Shown here: positions 28,320 through 38,120 of the stretch, one piece after another | How positions within the stretch are numbered: the stretch's first letter is position 1 | Layout: each line of letters starts with the position of its first letter | DNA from: a virus | Length of the DNA: 43,386 nt | Direction: 5' to 3' (one strand) | IMG/VR virus record: IMGVR_UViG_3300019758_000002 | Location: 1 to 43,386 of that record | Made by a program: the position numbers and the translations under genes | The notes under the pieces: model-generated | Database searches by the model: none | What the model saw: the letters and a program-made list of their open reading frames with translations, nothing else | Told to the model about the DNA's origin: nothing

Positions 28320-30916
28320 TATCTAAAACCTCCGCCTCTTTTGATTACACTGCTCGGTTTAATAAAATATTCTTGCCCATACTCTTTTTGCATCCTGCGT
28401 TCAGTCCTACGGAGAGTACCGGGAGAAAGCATTTCTCGCACATGAAAAAGCATGGCATAATCCAAAGCCATTCGAGTATACCATAAATTTACAAAGGGGG
28501 TATTGTCTACCGCCATCCTTGCCGTGTCTGCCCCAACATCCTCTATATCTCCTCTGACTAGCTGTCCACCCAAACCAATGGCCTTGCCCAATGTCCCCGC
28601 AGTAGGTCCAGCCATGGTTTCAAGGAAACTTGAACCCACCCGGTTAACTTTTCCGAAAAGAAAATCGCCAAATATACCAGCTCCTCCAGACTGCACAGCT
28701 GCGGCAAACCATGTTTCAGGTTTACGGGGATCGCGAAATTCCTTACCTCTTGCAAAGTCTTTTGCAGTCATAGATATATACCCAAAAGCCACAGCCGCCG
28801 AAGCAAAGTGAGTTAATCCCAAAAGTTTTTGACTGTAGTTCGTATCTGCTGCTCGTTGCCACCTCTGTTCCCTCAGAATGCGCTGATAGTAAGCGATGGG
28901 AAAGCTTTTAAACTGAGTTAGAAAGCGCAAGGTTTCTCCCATGAATGTACCGGGACGAGAACCCCAAACCATAGCGGCTCTGGTCCTGTCGTCTGGCTCA
29001 ATGATGGCGTATTTGCATTCATCGGCGTAAAGCCCCATAAGTTGATTCTCAAGATCACGGCGGGCGCGGTCAATAGCCGCTGCTCTTGCAGCTTGATGGG
29101 CTTTGATGCTCCGGCCTTTTTGCGGCTTAACAGAGCGTAAGTTTTCATCAATCAAGGGCAAGATATCGTTAACTGAAAGGAGGTGTGCTTGATCCGGTAC
29201 AAGGTGGGTTAAGCCGTCCTCAGTTTTTACCGCCAACTTAGAGAGCGCGCTCCATTCTTTTTCTGTTATCCCGTTCCTACGCATAATAACTTGGATGTCG
29301 CGGCCCAGTTCGTTAAAATTCTTTCCAGCCATTCCACCAAGATCAGACGAAAGGGTATAGGTGAACCCTGCCTTGTGAGCCTCAGTCCATCCGGTAAGTC
29401 CTGAATATTTAAAGAATGTGTCCATCATGTCAGCCATTTTCCCGCGCATCTGATCTTGTGCATTAAATCGCATCATGATGTTACCCATTGAAGAGTCTAC
29501 AAAAGCACCTAAGCGGCGTGCGGTCTGGCGTTGCTGCTCCGGTGTGCCGCGCTCAGTCATAAACTTAAACGCCTTAACCCATGCGCTAAAGAGGTTGTCA
29601 CCTCGGTGACGGACAGCATTCGCTTTAACAAACACATCTGCAAAAGCAGAAAGGGTCGCCCCTCCCAACTTAGCCATTGATTGCACAGCCCTGATACCCG
29701 AAGAGATCCGCGCAGCTTTGATGTTAACGGGAGAAAAGGTTTCCCCTGACACCTCAGAATACCAACGAGCAAACTTTCCTGTTTGAACAAGACCACCTGT
29801 CCAGCTATTTTGTAAGGCTTCTATTTTTTTGCCTTTTGTCGCAACGTCAAGGTTAGACTCACGAATGGTGTTAATCTCCTTATCAATCAAGGACTTAATC
29901 ATAACTTCCGGGTTAGGTCCGAATGTTTCCATCAAAGATAATTTACGAGAACTTGAGTCAAGTTCACTTACCATGGCGTAGAACAAATTCCCCGTTCCGT
30001 AACGCTGGTGATAAGCGACCTCAGCATCCCCACCAGTGAAATGAAGCACACGAGATTTGCCCATGGACTTTGCTAGATTGGCGGGGCCTGTTGTAAGGCC
30101 CTGTTGACGCGCTGAGACTGTTTTATCTCTTCCCGTTACCAATGTTTCAAAAATATCATTTAGCGCAGCGTCAATAGCTTCTGGGTCGTTTTTAATGTCG
30201 GGAAAGGAACGTTCAACGTCCAGAATGTTTTTTGTGAACTCGACCCAACCAGCTTGACCTCCGTTATCGGCGGCAAGCATTCTGACCGGATCATGCGCGC
30301 GGGGAGTGCGTCCCTCAAGCTTTCCAATGTCCGCCCCTGCCTTGTTTAATCGTTGCCGTGCAAGTTCTGAATAATTGGTCATTACCTCGGCAACCTGACG
30401 AGCTGTTTCATCGCCGGTACTTCCCGGCTCGACCATTTCACGCATTGCTTGATAAGAAAAGTCCATGTCCTTTTGAATAAGGTCTTGCGCCCCGTCAATT
30501 TTTTCAAGATCGTTTGCCATTCCACCAATCCATGAATGCATAATAGAATCTTTGCGCACAGAGACAGATTGACGAGAGCCGGTAAACTTCTTAGGGCTAC
30601 CGACAAGGGAAGCTTCAAGAAAATCTTCAAAATCAAAACCTTCTTCTTTCACCGTGAGGGCCTGACCTTCAAGCCTTTTCCTTGAAATTATATTTAGGGC
30701 AGTAATCCTTTTTTGTTGGATAGCCGCCCTACGCGCCGCATCTGTTTTATTTGTCCACGCTTCGGCAAGTTTTTCGGTAGCATTGGCAATGTTTTCATCG
30801 GCTTTGAGGCGGTCCTTTTCCTTGACAAGTTCGTCAACAATTTGACTGGCTTCTTCTCTATCTAAGCCCTGATCTTGCAATGTTTTTATGCAATCTGCTT
30901 TACTAAGTGCTGCCAT
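28319..30916 (-). CDS. Large internal virion (ejection) protein, 865 aa
   Basis: A mostly helical protein in the position of the T7 gp16-type ejection protein and its relatives in BPP-1-like phages. The start is at 30916, one base after the stop of the preceding gene. The N-terminus has coiled-coil helices, the centre has Gly/Ala/Ser-rich segments, and the C-terminal third includes weakly hydrophobic stretches (FASAAVAFGYISMTAKDF) that could insert in membranes. It should leave the capsid with the DNA and help form the periplasmic channel. No transglycosylase motif is seen. Confidence 0.72.
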   Translation of the reverse strand: MAALSKADCIKTLQDQGLDREEASQIVDELVKEKDRLKADENIANATEKLAEAWTNKTDAARRAAIQQKRITALNIISRKRLEGQALTVKEEGFDFEDFLEASLVGSPKKFTGSRQSVSVRKDSIMHSWIGGMANDLEKIDGAQDLIQKDMDFSYQAMREMVEPGSTGDETARQVAEVMTNYSELARQRLNKAGADIGKLEGRTPRAHDPVRMLAADNGGQAGWVEFTKNILDVERSFPDIKNDPEAIDAALNDIFETLVTGRDKTVSARQQGLTTGPANLAKSMGKSRVLHFTGGDAEVAYHQRYGTGNLFYAMVSELDSSSRKLSLMETFGPNPEVMIKSLIDKEINTIRESNLDVATKGKKIEALQNSWTGGLVQTGKFARWYSEVSGETFSPVNIKAARISSGIRAVQSMAKLGGATLSAFADVFVKANAVRHRGDNLFSAWVKAFKFMTERGTPEQQRQTARRLGAFVDSSMGNIMMRFNAQDQMRGKMADMMDTFFKYSGLTGWTEAHKAGFTYTLSSDLGGMAGKNFNELGRDIQVIMRRNGITEKEWSALSKLAVKTEDGLTHLVPDQAHLLSVNDILPLIDENLRSVKPQKGRSIKAHQAARAAAIDRARRDLENQLMGLYADECKYAIIEPDDRTRAAMVWGSRPGTFMGETLRFLTQFKSFPIAYYQRILREQRWQRAADTNYSQKLLGLTHFASAAVAFGYISMTAKDFARGKEFRDPRKPETWFAAAVQSGGAGIFGDFLFGKVNRVGSSFLETMAGPTAGTLGKAIGLGGQLVRGDIEDVGADTARMAVDNTPFVNLWYTRMALDYAMLFHVREMLSPGTLRRTERRMQKEYGQEYFIKPSSVIKRGGGFR

Positions 30917-32215
30917 TTATTTTGCTCCTATAACACATTCAATTATTCCTAGACCGGCCTCTTCGTAGTCGTCCACTCTGTCTTGGACGTATTGGGCCTC
31001 GTCAAATTCAACTTTTTCTTCTGGCGTAATATTTCCTAATTCTTCTTGCTGTCGAAATTCAAGAATTTCTACCGGCTCGGCTTCTAGGGTTTCCATGGCG
31101 GCAAGCTCTTCGGTGACGTTTACGCGCTCTTCTGGCTCAAACGTTCCAAGGTTTATATACGGAGAGGCTTCGTCTGGAATTTGCTTTGCTATCGATGAAG
31201 AGCGAAGGACGGCAGATACATCAACGTCTTTACCGTTTCCCATGTCGTCAAGAGCCTTTTCAAGAGCATTGTAAATATCTTGTCTGCGCTCACCAGCCAT
31301 AAGTTCGCGAGACTGCCTTTTAACCCGTTTAACATCTTCTAAAGTTATATTTTCAAAGCGGGTTCCAGTTAAACGTTCAATTTCTTTTTTAAGCTCGGGA
31401 GTTATGTCCTCGCTACGCCAGTAAGTGCCATCAGAAAGTTCTCCGAATTCAAGTTTTTCGGTTGGTGTGGTTGCCGGCTCACCTAACCCGCGAAGGTATT
31501 TGCTTGCCGCATAACCGACAGAAGACAACCCCGCCCCCAAGACACCACCAATCACCACATCATTTATAGCGTCAATAAAAGTTAGTTCTTCGCCTTGCCT
31601 CTTCAACTCTGGGAAAACAAGAAGGTCTGCTACCGCAGCTCCTGTTGCGCCTTCGGCAAAACCTCTTAACGCAGTAGCTCCAAGGGCAGTGCCTTTTATT
31701 CCCGCTCCGAAAGGAATCAGGTTTACAGGATCAGGAAGATTTCCAATTAAATTCGCCCCAAACCCTAAAACCTTTGTGCCTATCCCTTGAGGACGGGTTA
31801 AAAGCTCGTCTTCGTATCTGCGCTTGTCGTAGCGTTCTTTTAAGACTTCTGCTCTGGCTTCTGTCCAGCCATCTTTCCACTCTGCTCCTTCAACGTAATA
31901 GGGGCTTGACTTCCATTCATCAGCAGTAAGCGTTTTAGGCTCATATGGTTTTACGTGTTCATTTAGTGCGGCTTGAATACCTAAACCAAGTATGCCGCCC
32001 CCAGAACGTTCGGCCTCAAGTGGAGACTCTCCGTATTCCTCCAGTTCACGGGCTTCAATATCCGCTTGGTACAAAGCCTGTTCTGTGGTGGTCATTCTAA
32101 AACCCGCTGACACAGAAGTTTTTAAGTATTGCCCGAGTGAAGGAGACACAGACGAATTGTCAATGAAAGTGTCCACTTCATCGGCTGGACGTAAGGAGGA
32201 TGGTATTTTTATCAT
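30917..32215 (-). CDS. Internal virion protein with glycine-rich membrane-active segment
   Basis: A 432-aa ejection protein. Residues about 150-250 hold Gly/Ala-rich stretches like membrane helices (TKVLGFGANLIGNLPDPVNL, then GIKGTALGATALRGFAEG and INDVVIGGVLGAGLSSVGYA). The rest is charged and helical, ending in a very acidic C-terminus. This design fits membrane-inserting channel proteins of podoviruses. It overlaps the next upstream gene by 4 bp. Confidence 0.68.
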   Translation of the reverse strand: MIKIPSSLRPADEVDTFIDNSSVSPSLGQYLKTSVSAGFRMTTTEQALYQADIEARELEEYGESPLEAERSGGGILGLGIQAALNEHVKPYEPKTLTADEWKSSPYYVEGAEWKDGWTEARAEVLKERYDKRRYEDELLTRPQGIGTKVLGFGANLIGNLPDPVNLIPFGAGIKGTALGATALRGFAEGATGAAVADLLVFPELKRQGEELTFIDAINDVVIGGVLGAGLSSVGYAASKYLRGLGEPATTPTEKLEFGELSDGTYWRSEDITPELKKEIERLTGTRFENITLEDVKRVKRQSRELMAGERRQDIYNALEKALDDMGNGKDVDVSAVLRSSSIAKQIPDEASPYINLGTFEPEERVNVTEELAAMETLEAEPVEILEFRQQEELGNITPEEKVEFDEAQYVQDRVDDYEEAGLGIIECVIGAK

Positions 32216-34203
32216 TGTGGATTCTCCACTGCTCTTCGCCCTGTAGTCCCTCCGATACCTAGAACCTCAGAAGGGGTGACAGTTATAGGTTCTCCATTCG
32301 CTCCGACATAAAGAGATTGGCTGGCTGTGTTAGCTAAAGCCCATCCTTCGCCGCTAGGGTTATCAATCCAAACAGTATTTTCACTTGCTGCCATGCGGGG
32401 AAAAGAGTTTTCAGGAAAGGAGTTAACAAGAACTTCTTTTCGTTCTTCAAGGTAATCCTCAACGTCACCTTCTTTTATCATTCCCCGATTATATGTAATC
32501 ATAATATCATCATCATTAATTGCCCCGATATACTTGTCGAGTATTGCTGCTTTTTCAGTTTCGCCTGTCAAAGAAATGACATTATAAAGAGTTTGATTAA
32601 GTTCGGCTACAGACTTGCTATATCTCTGATCAGCCGAAAACGTTCTAGAAACCTTGTCGTAGACATTATAAACATCTGACTTGTAGACTGCCTCCTTAAT
32701 GGCTGTAGGAAGCAAGTCCTTAGATCTTGGTATATCTGAACTTTTAGAAGTAGAGGCGGCAATAATTAGCTGAGCATCTAAACCAGAAGACTGAGTCATT
32801 TTGACTAGGTCTACGGCGATAGTTGCAGAAAAAGGAATACCGGCTTCTTCAAAAGCAGAAGAAGAATATGCTCCATATTCGTTATCTATCGACCTTAAAA
32901 GGTTTAATTTGCTTTTGCTATCCTCAGATTCTTCAAATTTATCTTTAATGGTTTCTTTTTCTACCTCGGTTAAGACGCTAGGTGTAAAATTTCCCAAACC
33001 CTCAGAGAGCTTAGTTTGATTTTCTATCCTGGCTTGAATTCGGTTCTCTCCGGTCAAGTCTGGAGGAATGCTTTCATCCACATAACCGGCTGGATCGTTT
33101 TGAAAAGCCTTTATGTTTGCTGAAATTATTTTGTTTAAAGTATCTTTGGCTTTAACCTGCAAGGCAGCTCCTTCCACTTCCGTGACAGGAAAAGAGCCTT
33201 CAACCTCTTGCAACTGAGTGGCAAAAGGTTTGTCGCTGTTTCTTTCCATATAAGAAAAAGCCATAGAACTTGCTTTAATTTGCCTGTCCACGTTGTCTGC
33301 GTCCTCGTTAAAGCCCAACTGCCTTAGCTGAATAGACGAGTTCCGAAGTGGGGCCGCATCTCCGGTAGAAAACAAATATGTTTCTGCGTCTGGCAACGTA
33401 CTGACAATCGTTGAACGCTGAGCTTTTCTTTGCTTTTCAAACTGGGCCTGTCTTCTGTCTGCTTGCCCTTGAATCCGTTCTACCAATCCGATTCTTGAGG
33501 TGGGTAGAATTAAATCTTTGTTTTGATTATAATAATTCATTGCTGAATTAGGATCAGATGAAGCCATAAAAGTAGCCCTAGAGCTGACTGCATTAGAAAT
33601 TTGTCCAACAATACTTGATTCTATTTGATCTTCTGTGAAGCCCTGAGCTTTGCCCAAAGAGCGAACGGTCAAAGACATGTTTTCTAAAATGCTTTGTTCT
33701 GTCTCTTGATCAGGGGCAGAAACGAAATCTTGATTTAAACTCTCAATTCTTGATCTTTGCGAGCTTAAAAATGACGAATCTCTCTCTTTGCGGCTATGCG
33801 TAAACATTCTGTTTAGAAATGTTTTTCTCCTCGGCGTAATTTGGCTAATGATAGCCTCTCTTGCTCTTTCGTCTTCAACTCCTTCCAAAGCTTTGTTCGT
33901 TAAATCATCAATATATTTAGTAGAATCTTTGTCTAAAGCTGAAGCGTTTTCCCCTCTCAAGGAGAGATATTCATTTTCCTGCTTACGACTTTCGTTCTCA
34001 AATTCTGTTGTTTTATCAATTACTTGCTTTGTAAGCTCGTCATTTTCAATTTCTTCCCCAATTTGTTCGACTGTTTTACCAGCTCCAGCAATAGCGTTTA
34101 CTATGCTTGGGTCATAGGGTCGCAGCTTAACGTCCTGTTGTCTGGGTATCTCCAAGGCACTTGGCGTAGCTGTAGCATAAAATCTTTTCATATTGACCGG
34201 CAT
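32212..34203 (-). CDS. Internal virion protein, helical, 663 aa
   Basis: A long, almost entirely helical protein rich in Gln, Glu and Lys (ENESRKQENEYLSLRGENAS near 70-90), with no membrane segment. It lies in the position of T7 gp15-type core proteins between the gp14-like gene and the other ejection proteins. The ATG at 34203 has GGAGG 8 nt upstream. Assignment is by context and helical character. Confidence 0.7.
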   Translation of the reverse strand: MPVNMKRFYATATPSALEIPRQQDVKLRPYDPSIVNAIAGAGKTVEQIGEEIENDELTKQVIDKTTEFENESRKQENEYLSLRGENASALDKDSTKYIDDLTNKALEGVEDERAREAIISQITPRRKTFLNRMFTHSRKERDSSFLSSQRSRIESLNQDFVSAPDQETEQSILENMSLTVRSLGKAQGFTEDQIESSIVGQISNAVSSRATFMASSDPNSAMNYYNQNKDLILPTSRIGLVERIQGQADRRQAQFEKQRKAQRSTIVSTLPDAETYLFSTGDAAPLRNSSIQLRQLGFNEDADNVDRQIKASSMAFSYMERNSDKPFATQLQEVEGSFPVTEVEGAALQVKAKDTLNKIISANIKAFQNDPAGYVDESIPPDLTGENRIQARIENQTKLSEGLGNFTPSVLTEVEKETIKDKFEESEDSKSKLNLLRSIDNEYGAYSSSAFEEAGIPFSATIAVDLVKMTQSSGLDAQLIIAASTSKSSDIPRSKDLLPTAIKEAVYKSDVYNVYDKVSRTFSADQRYSKSVAELNQTLYNVISLTGETEKAAILDKYIGAINDDDIMITYNRGMIKEGDVEDYLEERKEVLVNSFPENSFPRMAASENTVWIDNPSGEGWALANTASQSLYVGANGEPITVTPSEVLGIGGTTGRRAVENPQ

Positions 34204-34206
34204 ATT

Positions 34207-34746
34207 TTAACCTCCAAACATTCCAGAAATAGAGCTAGCCATTCCACCGCCGCCACCGCCACCGCCGCCGCCGCCAGAGTTGGCCAAGCTTTTTCCAATA
34301 TATCCGTAAACTTTCATTGCTGTTTCAAATCCAGTAGGAGCAGAAGCAGCAACCATTGCAGCGCGATACCGGTAGTTAAAAGCTTCTTGGTTTTTTTGGT
34401 ATGCTGCAATGTTAGCATCATATCTGATCAATTCTTCTTGGCGTGAGGCTTCGCTTACATTGGACATAAGAACGTCCATACTGGAACCCTCACCAACAGA
34501 AACGCCAGAAGCCCCACCGGATGTTCTGGCTTCACCCTGTAAAAGATGAAATTGAGTCTTGAAGTTATTAAGGTTGACCATTCCTCTTTCAATGGCTTGA
34601 TATGATTCATAGTCAGCAGCATAGGCGTTATTAGATAGGATTCCGGCACTAAGGGCAGCCTGATCCCTAGCTTTTTTGTCTTTAGCCATAATACCATATA
34701 TATTTGCAGTGTCCTGCATCCCTTTACCAACCCATTTCCACCACAT
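34207..34746 (-). CDS. T7 gp14-like ejection protein with poly-Gly tract
   Basis: A 179-aa protein. Residues 84-105 contain VGEGSSMDVLMSNVSEASRQ, which matches the LEGSSMD region of T7 gp14, the outer-membrane pore ejection protein. An Ala-rich helical N-terminus and a run of 11 glycines (about 157-167) before MASSISGMFGG complete it. It overlaps the nozzle gene by one base. The glycine run is encoded by a CCG/CCA trinucleotide tract prone to length change. Confidence 0.82.
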   Translation of the reverse strand: MWWKWVGKGMQDTANIYGIMAKDKKARDQAALSAGILSNNAYAADYESYQAIERGMVNLNNFKTQFHLLQGEARTSGGASGVSVGEGSSMDVLMSNVSEASRQEELIRYDANIAAYQKNQEAFNYRYRAAMVAASAPTGFETAMKVYGYIGKSLANSGGGGGGGGGGGMASSISGMFGG

Positions 34747-36845
34747 TATACAGTACCTCCTTCCATGTTCATGGATATAGCTAAAATAGTCATAGGCAAC
34801 GGATCAACTTGTTTTATTTTTATAGTAGACCTCTCGTTACAATTGCCCTCTAGCCCGAGAGTAACAATCCCGCTTGAAGCTGGCAAAGCCCCCGTTTCGT
34901 CACCAATCCTTGGTATTATTTCGCTCTCAGGGCCAAAATAGTTGTTCCCTCTGCGGTCTTTTGTAATAACCTGATACTTACCACCGATTGATTTAAAAAA
35001 TTTAATTCTAAGGCTATTAATAGACCTAGGCACAAGTATAGAGTTTGAACCGTCCTTGCCTTGAAACTCTTTTGTAAGCGGTACTAAACTAGATTCAAAA
35101 GGAAGACCGACCGTTGCAATACTGACTTCTTTTCCTAGTTCAAGTTTTCCATCTAAGTCTACTTCTTTTTCTGGAAGGACATACCCATCTGTTAGGATTG
35201 AAACAGTCTTTCCTGCTAGATGGGTCAGTCCTTCAATATATGAAATTGTTTTTCCTTCTTCTGCTTTTACGGTAACTCCACTATCTACAAAAAAAGATTC
35301 TTTTTCTTCGGTGTAGTCAAAGTAAGGGCGCATTCTCTCAACGAAACGGCGTTGTTCTCCATTTATCTCTCTCCTGACAACAAGGTACACATCGTCCTGC
35401 GTCTCGTGGGGTATGCTTGTTATAGATTCAACAAAACCATCTGTTGTATGTCTATGCCAAGCAGACACTTGATGTTCAATGTTGTAAGTAAATCCGGCTA
35501 TAGTTCCATCATTCAAGACACACCAAACGCAAGTGTAAGGAGACTGTTGATAGGCCCAGTCAACAATAGTTTTGCCCTCAAAAAGAGCATCTGCAAAAAC
35601 TATTTGGTTTGAGGGTACGTAAGAATCAGAAACATAATCATAAGTTAACTCTCTGATTGTGTGCCCGTCACGTTGGCAAAACAAAGTTCTACCGCTGATA
35701 TAAATAGGCATAAGCCTAGAAGAACCAGAAGAGCCAATGTTTCTAGCGTCGGGGTTATCTGGTTTCAAAGGCTCTTCATTTGCTCCGGTTATTAACCATT
35801 CCCCGCCCACCGTTCCAACTTGCAACCTGCGTCCCCCGTAAATCCAAACAATTTTATTCTGTTGCCCTGACGCTAGGGTTAATTTAATTGAGTCGTCAGC
35901 CTTTACGGGGTTGGATACGTTGAAGTTTTGGAAAGCGGCGGTCTGGCTAAAATCAACAGTTAGTGGATTTAAGTTTGATCCGGCAAAAACGAGCCGTTGC
36001 TGAAAAAAGGTTACAGTTGTGGGGTTGTTACCTCCGCTAAAAGGCTGCTTAGCGGCAGGAGGTCGGTCTTCCGCGCTAGGTGTCACGCCCCTGTCGACCA
36101 ATTTACCCGTTGTCCCTGCACTTCCAATGTAACCATAAATCCCAGACTCAGACCGATCTTTATAAACATTGTAAAGAGAAACGTTAGGCAACGTGTCCCA
36201 AGTCAGAGAAACAAAGTCTGTGGAAGTTAAAGACTCAGCTGCGTCAACATTAGCAACGGCAGACGCAACGGACTCTTCATTATTTTCATCATTTACAGCC
36301 GTGACAACGTAGCTATATTTTCTTGTTTTAGCGGCAGAGCCACTAGCAGAAGCAACAAGCCCAATCGGGGATATTTGGGACGACCCCGTCACAACATCAA
36401 CAATCGCCCAAACGTTATGTCCTCGTCTCTCTAAGCGTTTAGGGGGTAAAAATTCATTGCACATATACAACAAGTCTGCGCTTTGGACATAGCTTGTTTT
36501 AAGAATCATTTCAGATGTGTAAGGGGTTGGTAGTTCAAAAACTTTCCCATCATCTGACAGAATTAGTTTGCCGTCATACCAAACGCGCATGTAATAATCA
36601 CCGAATTCAAGAACGTAGCTTTGCTCTTCACTAAAAATAAATTCAATGAGTCGAACAGCAGAGGACTCTGTTTTTACTGCACCGCAAAACTCTAACCCCG
36701 GTCTTCTTTTAGCCGGGCCTTGAATCTCGGGAATCATATTTAATAGGTCTTCAACTCCGTTTTGGTAACGGGGTTGATCTATTCTCATTTGAACTCGAGG
36801 AGAAAGAATACCCCCATTAAAAGAGGTCTGCGCCATCATTACCAT
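34746..36845 (-). CDS. Tail nozzle protein (T7 gp12-like)
   Basis: A 699-aa tail tube/nozzle protein. The N-terminus has the hallmark AQTSFNGGILSPRVQMRIDQ followed by YQNGVEDLLNMIPEIQGPAKRRPGLEF, typical of podovirus gp12-like proteins. The body is beta-rich and of the expected length. I choose the ATG at 36845 (GGGGAG 8 nt upstream, MVMMAQTS). Starts at 36863 or 36839 are less well placed. It overlaps the adaptor stop. Confidence 0.87.
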   Translation of the reverse strand: MVMMAQTSFNGGILSPRVQMRIDQPRYQNGVEDLLNMIPEIQGPAKRRPGLEFCGAVKTESSAVRLIEFIFSEEQSYVLEFGDYYMRVWYDGKLILSDDGKVFELPTPYTSEMILKTSYVQSADLLYMCNEFLPPKRLERRGHNVWAIVDVVTGSSQISPIGLVASASGSAAKTRKYSYVVTAVNDENNEESVASAVANVDAAESLTSTDFVSLTWDTLPNVSLYNVYKDRSESGIYGYIGSAGTTGKLVDRGVTPSAEDRPPAAKQPFSGGNNPTTVTFFQQRLVFAGSNLNPLTVDFSQTAAFQNFNVSNPVKADDSIKLTLASGQQNKIVWIYGGRRLQVGTVGGEWLITGANEEPLKPDNPDARNIGSSGSSRLMPIYISGRTLFCQRDGHTIRELTYDYVSDSYVPSNQIVFADALFEGKTIVDWAYQQSPYTCVWCVLNDGTIAGFTYNIEHQVSAWHRHTTDGFVESITSIPHETQDDVYLVVRREINGEQRRFVERMRPYFDYTEEKESFFVDSGVTVKAEEGKTISYIEGLTHLAGKTVSILTDGYVLPEKEVDLDGKLELGKEVSIATVGLPFESSLVPLTKEFQGKDGSNSILVPRSINSLRIKFFKSIGGKYQVITKDRRGNNYFGPESEIIPRIGDETGALPASSGIVTLGLEGNCNERSTIKIKQVDPLPMTILAISMNMEGGTV

Positions 36846-37465
36846 GATTCTGTCTCCCCACAATAAAAAGAAGTCTCGCTATCAACACAACCCCTTCTTG
36901 CATCAACGAATGGTATCCTTTCTTTTCTGCGCTTACCTTGTGTCCCTTCTGTTAACTCTGCGACTTGCTGTGATTGCTGATAAAATAAATTTGCTTTCTC
37001 AATCCTATTTGAAATATTTTGAAGAGTTCCGGCTAACTCAATTGCCAAGCGCGCTGAAAATAAATCTATGAAGTGGGGAGGGAATAACCCACTATCAACA
37101 ATTCTCATTGTCACTTTGGCTACGGCATCGTCAACATCGGTATAAATGATATTGCCAGCCACAACGGAGAAAGGGAAACCTTGAGAGCGGCAAGACTCGC
37201 TGTAAATTCTTTGGATTTTAAGGGCATCGTTCGGGAAAGAATAGGCATTCTCCCATTCGACTAAGGGTTCTTCTGTCAGTTTATTTAAACGTTTATACGA
37301 AGAAGCAAAGCCCCAAGTAAATTCACTCAGGGCCATGTCTCTGACTGTTTCATATACAGCTTTGCAAGCTCTTGCTTCTGGTGTTTCCTGATTTAAGCTG
37401 ATAATTTCGCTTACACCGAGTATACTTAAAGCTCGGTTGCAAATTTGTGTTTCTGAAAAAGCCAT
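36839..37465 (-). CDS. Head-tail adaptor (T7 gp11-like)
   Basis: A 208-aa protein that should sit under the portal. The opening FSETQICNRALSILGVSEI and the helical region ARACKAVYETVRDMALSEFT are standard for tail tubular protein A. A LAIELAGTLQNISNRIEKAN helix follows near 140-160. Directly upstream of the nozzle gene, as in T7-like and BPP-1-like phages. Confidence 0.88.
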   Translation of the reverse strand: MAFSETQICNRALSILGVSEIISLNQETPEARACKAVYETVRDMALSEFTWGFASSYKRLNKLTEEPLVEWENAYSFPNDALKIQRIYSESCRSQGFPFSVVAGNIIYTDVDDAVAKVTMRIVDSGLFPPHFIDLFSARLAIELAGTLQNISNRIEKANLFYQQSQQVAELTEGTQGKRRKERIPFVDARRGCVDSETSFYCGETESW

Positions 37466-37472
37466 AAGTTAC

Positions 37473-37631
37473 CTACATTTTTTTATAAATTTCGCTCGGG
37501 AGATTTTCTGTTGTTTCAACAACATCACCGACTCTTTTCAGTCCATTATAAAAACAGTCCTGCTTAACCTGATACGTGAAAACCTTTTTTTTTGTAGTTT
37601 TCAAAGGAAGAGATTTTTTTTCTTCTGACAT
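37473..37631 (-). CDS. Small late protein, 52 aa
   Basis: The frame starts at ATG 37631, begins MSEEKKSLPLKTTKKK and continues with a compact domain VKQDCFYNGLKRVGDVVET. Small proteins with a C-YNG...GD pattern often lie between capsid and adaptor genes. A role in capsid or tail completion is inferred. It is the first gene after the terminator at 37647-37684. Confidence 0.6.
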   Translation of the reverse strand: MSEEKKSLPLKTTKKKVFTYQVKQDCFYNGLKRVGDVVETTENLPSEIYKKM

Positions 37632-37646
37632 GAACAAACCTCATTG

Positions 37647-37684
37647 TAAGAAAAAGGGGAAGGGATTCTAAGTCCTTCCCCTTT
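37647..37684 (-). terminator. Intrinsic terminator after the capsid genes
   Basis: AAAGGGGAAGG pairs with CCTTCCCCTTT (11 bp) around a 10-base loop and is followed by TTTCTTA on the minus strand. Placed behind the capsid and cement genes, it probably gives high capsid and lower tail expression through partial read-through. Confidence 0.88.
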
Positions 37685-37691
37685 GTTTTTT

Positions 37692-38108
37692 TTAGCGGGG
37701 CAGGTAGTAGGGAACTACGTTGATCTTACCGGTTGCACCGGTATCATCTGTTGCAATGTCTACTTTCCACCACTGTTTTGACGGTTCGGGGACCATAGCC
37801 GCAAAGCCAATTCTTTCCCCATCGACAAAAGCAGCCGCGCCGGAAGCGGTAAAGATTTTCTGAGCATCAACTGCGGTTGTATAGGTCCCGCCCTCTGAAT
37901 CAGAGGTTTTGATAGTCAAAGAAACGTTTTTTGTATCAGAAATTGCTACTGCACCATTTGCAACGACAGCAACACCGAGTGCGCCCATCACGCCCCCTGC
38001 GTTAATTTCTACTGTGCCGGCTGTCGAAGTGTTTGCCGGAATAGTAATATCACTGTGAAACTCTTCGTCATAGACCTCAAGAGTAGGCCCGACCTGATTA
38101 ATAGGCAT
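37692..38108 (-). CDS. Capsid cement protein (Bbp16-like)
   Basis: A 138-aa beta-rich protein next to the major capsid gene. It has the cement-like features of BPP-1 Bbp16: EFHSDITIPANTSTAG near 16-31 and the ending KVDIATDDTGATGKINVVPY. It should bind the outside of the shell and stabilise it. The ATG follows the capsid stop by 12 bp. Confidence 0.8.
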   Translation of the reverse strand: MPINQVGPTLEVYDEEFHSDITIPANTSTAGTVEINAGGVMGALGVAVVANGAVAISDTKNVSLTIKTSDSEGGTYTTAVDAQKIFTASGAAAFVDGERIGFAAMVPEPSKQWWKVDIATDDTGATGKINVVPYYLPR

Positions 38109-38120
38109 ATTGTCTTCTCC

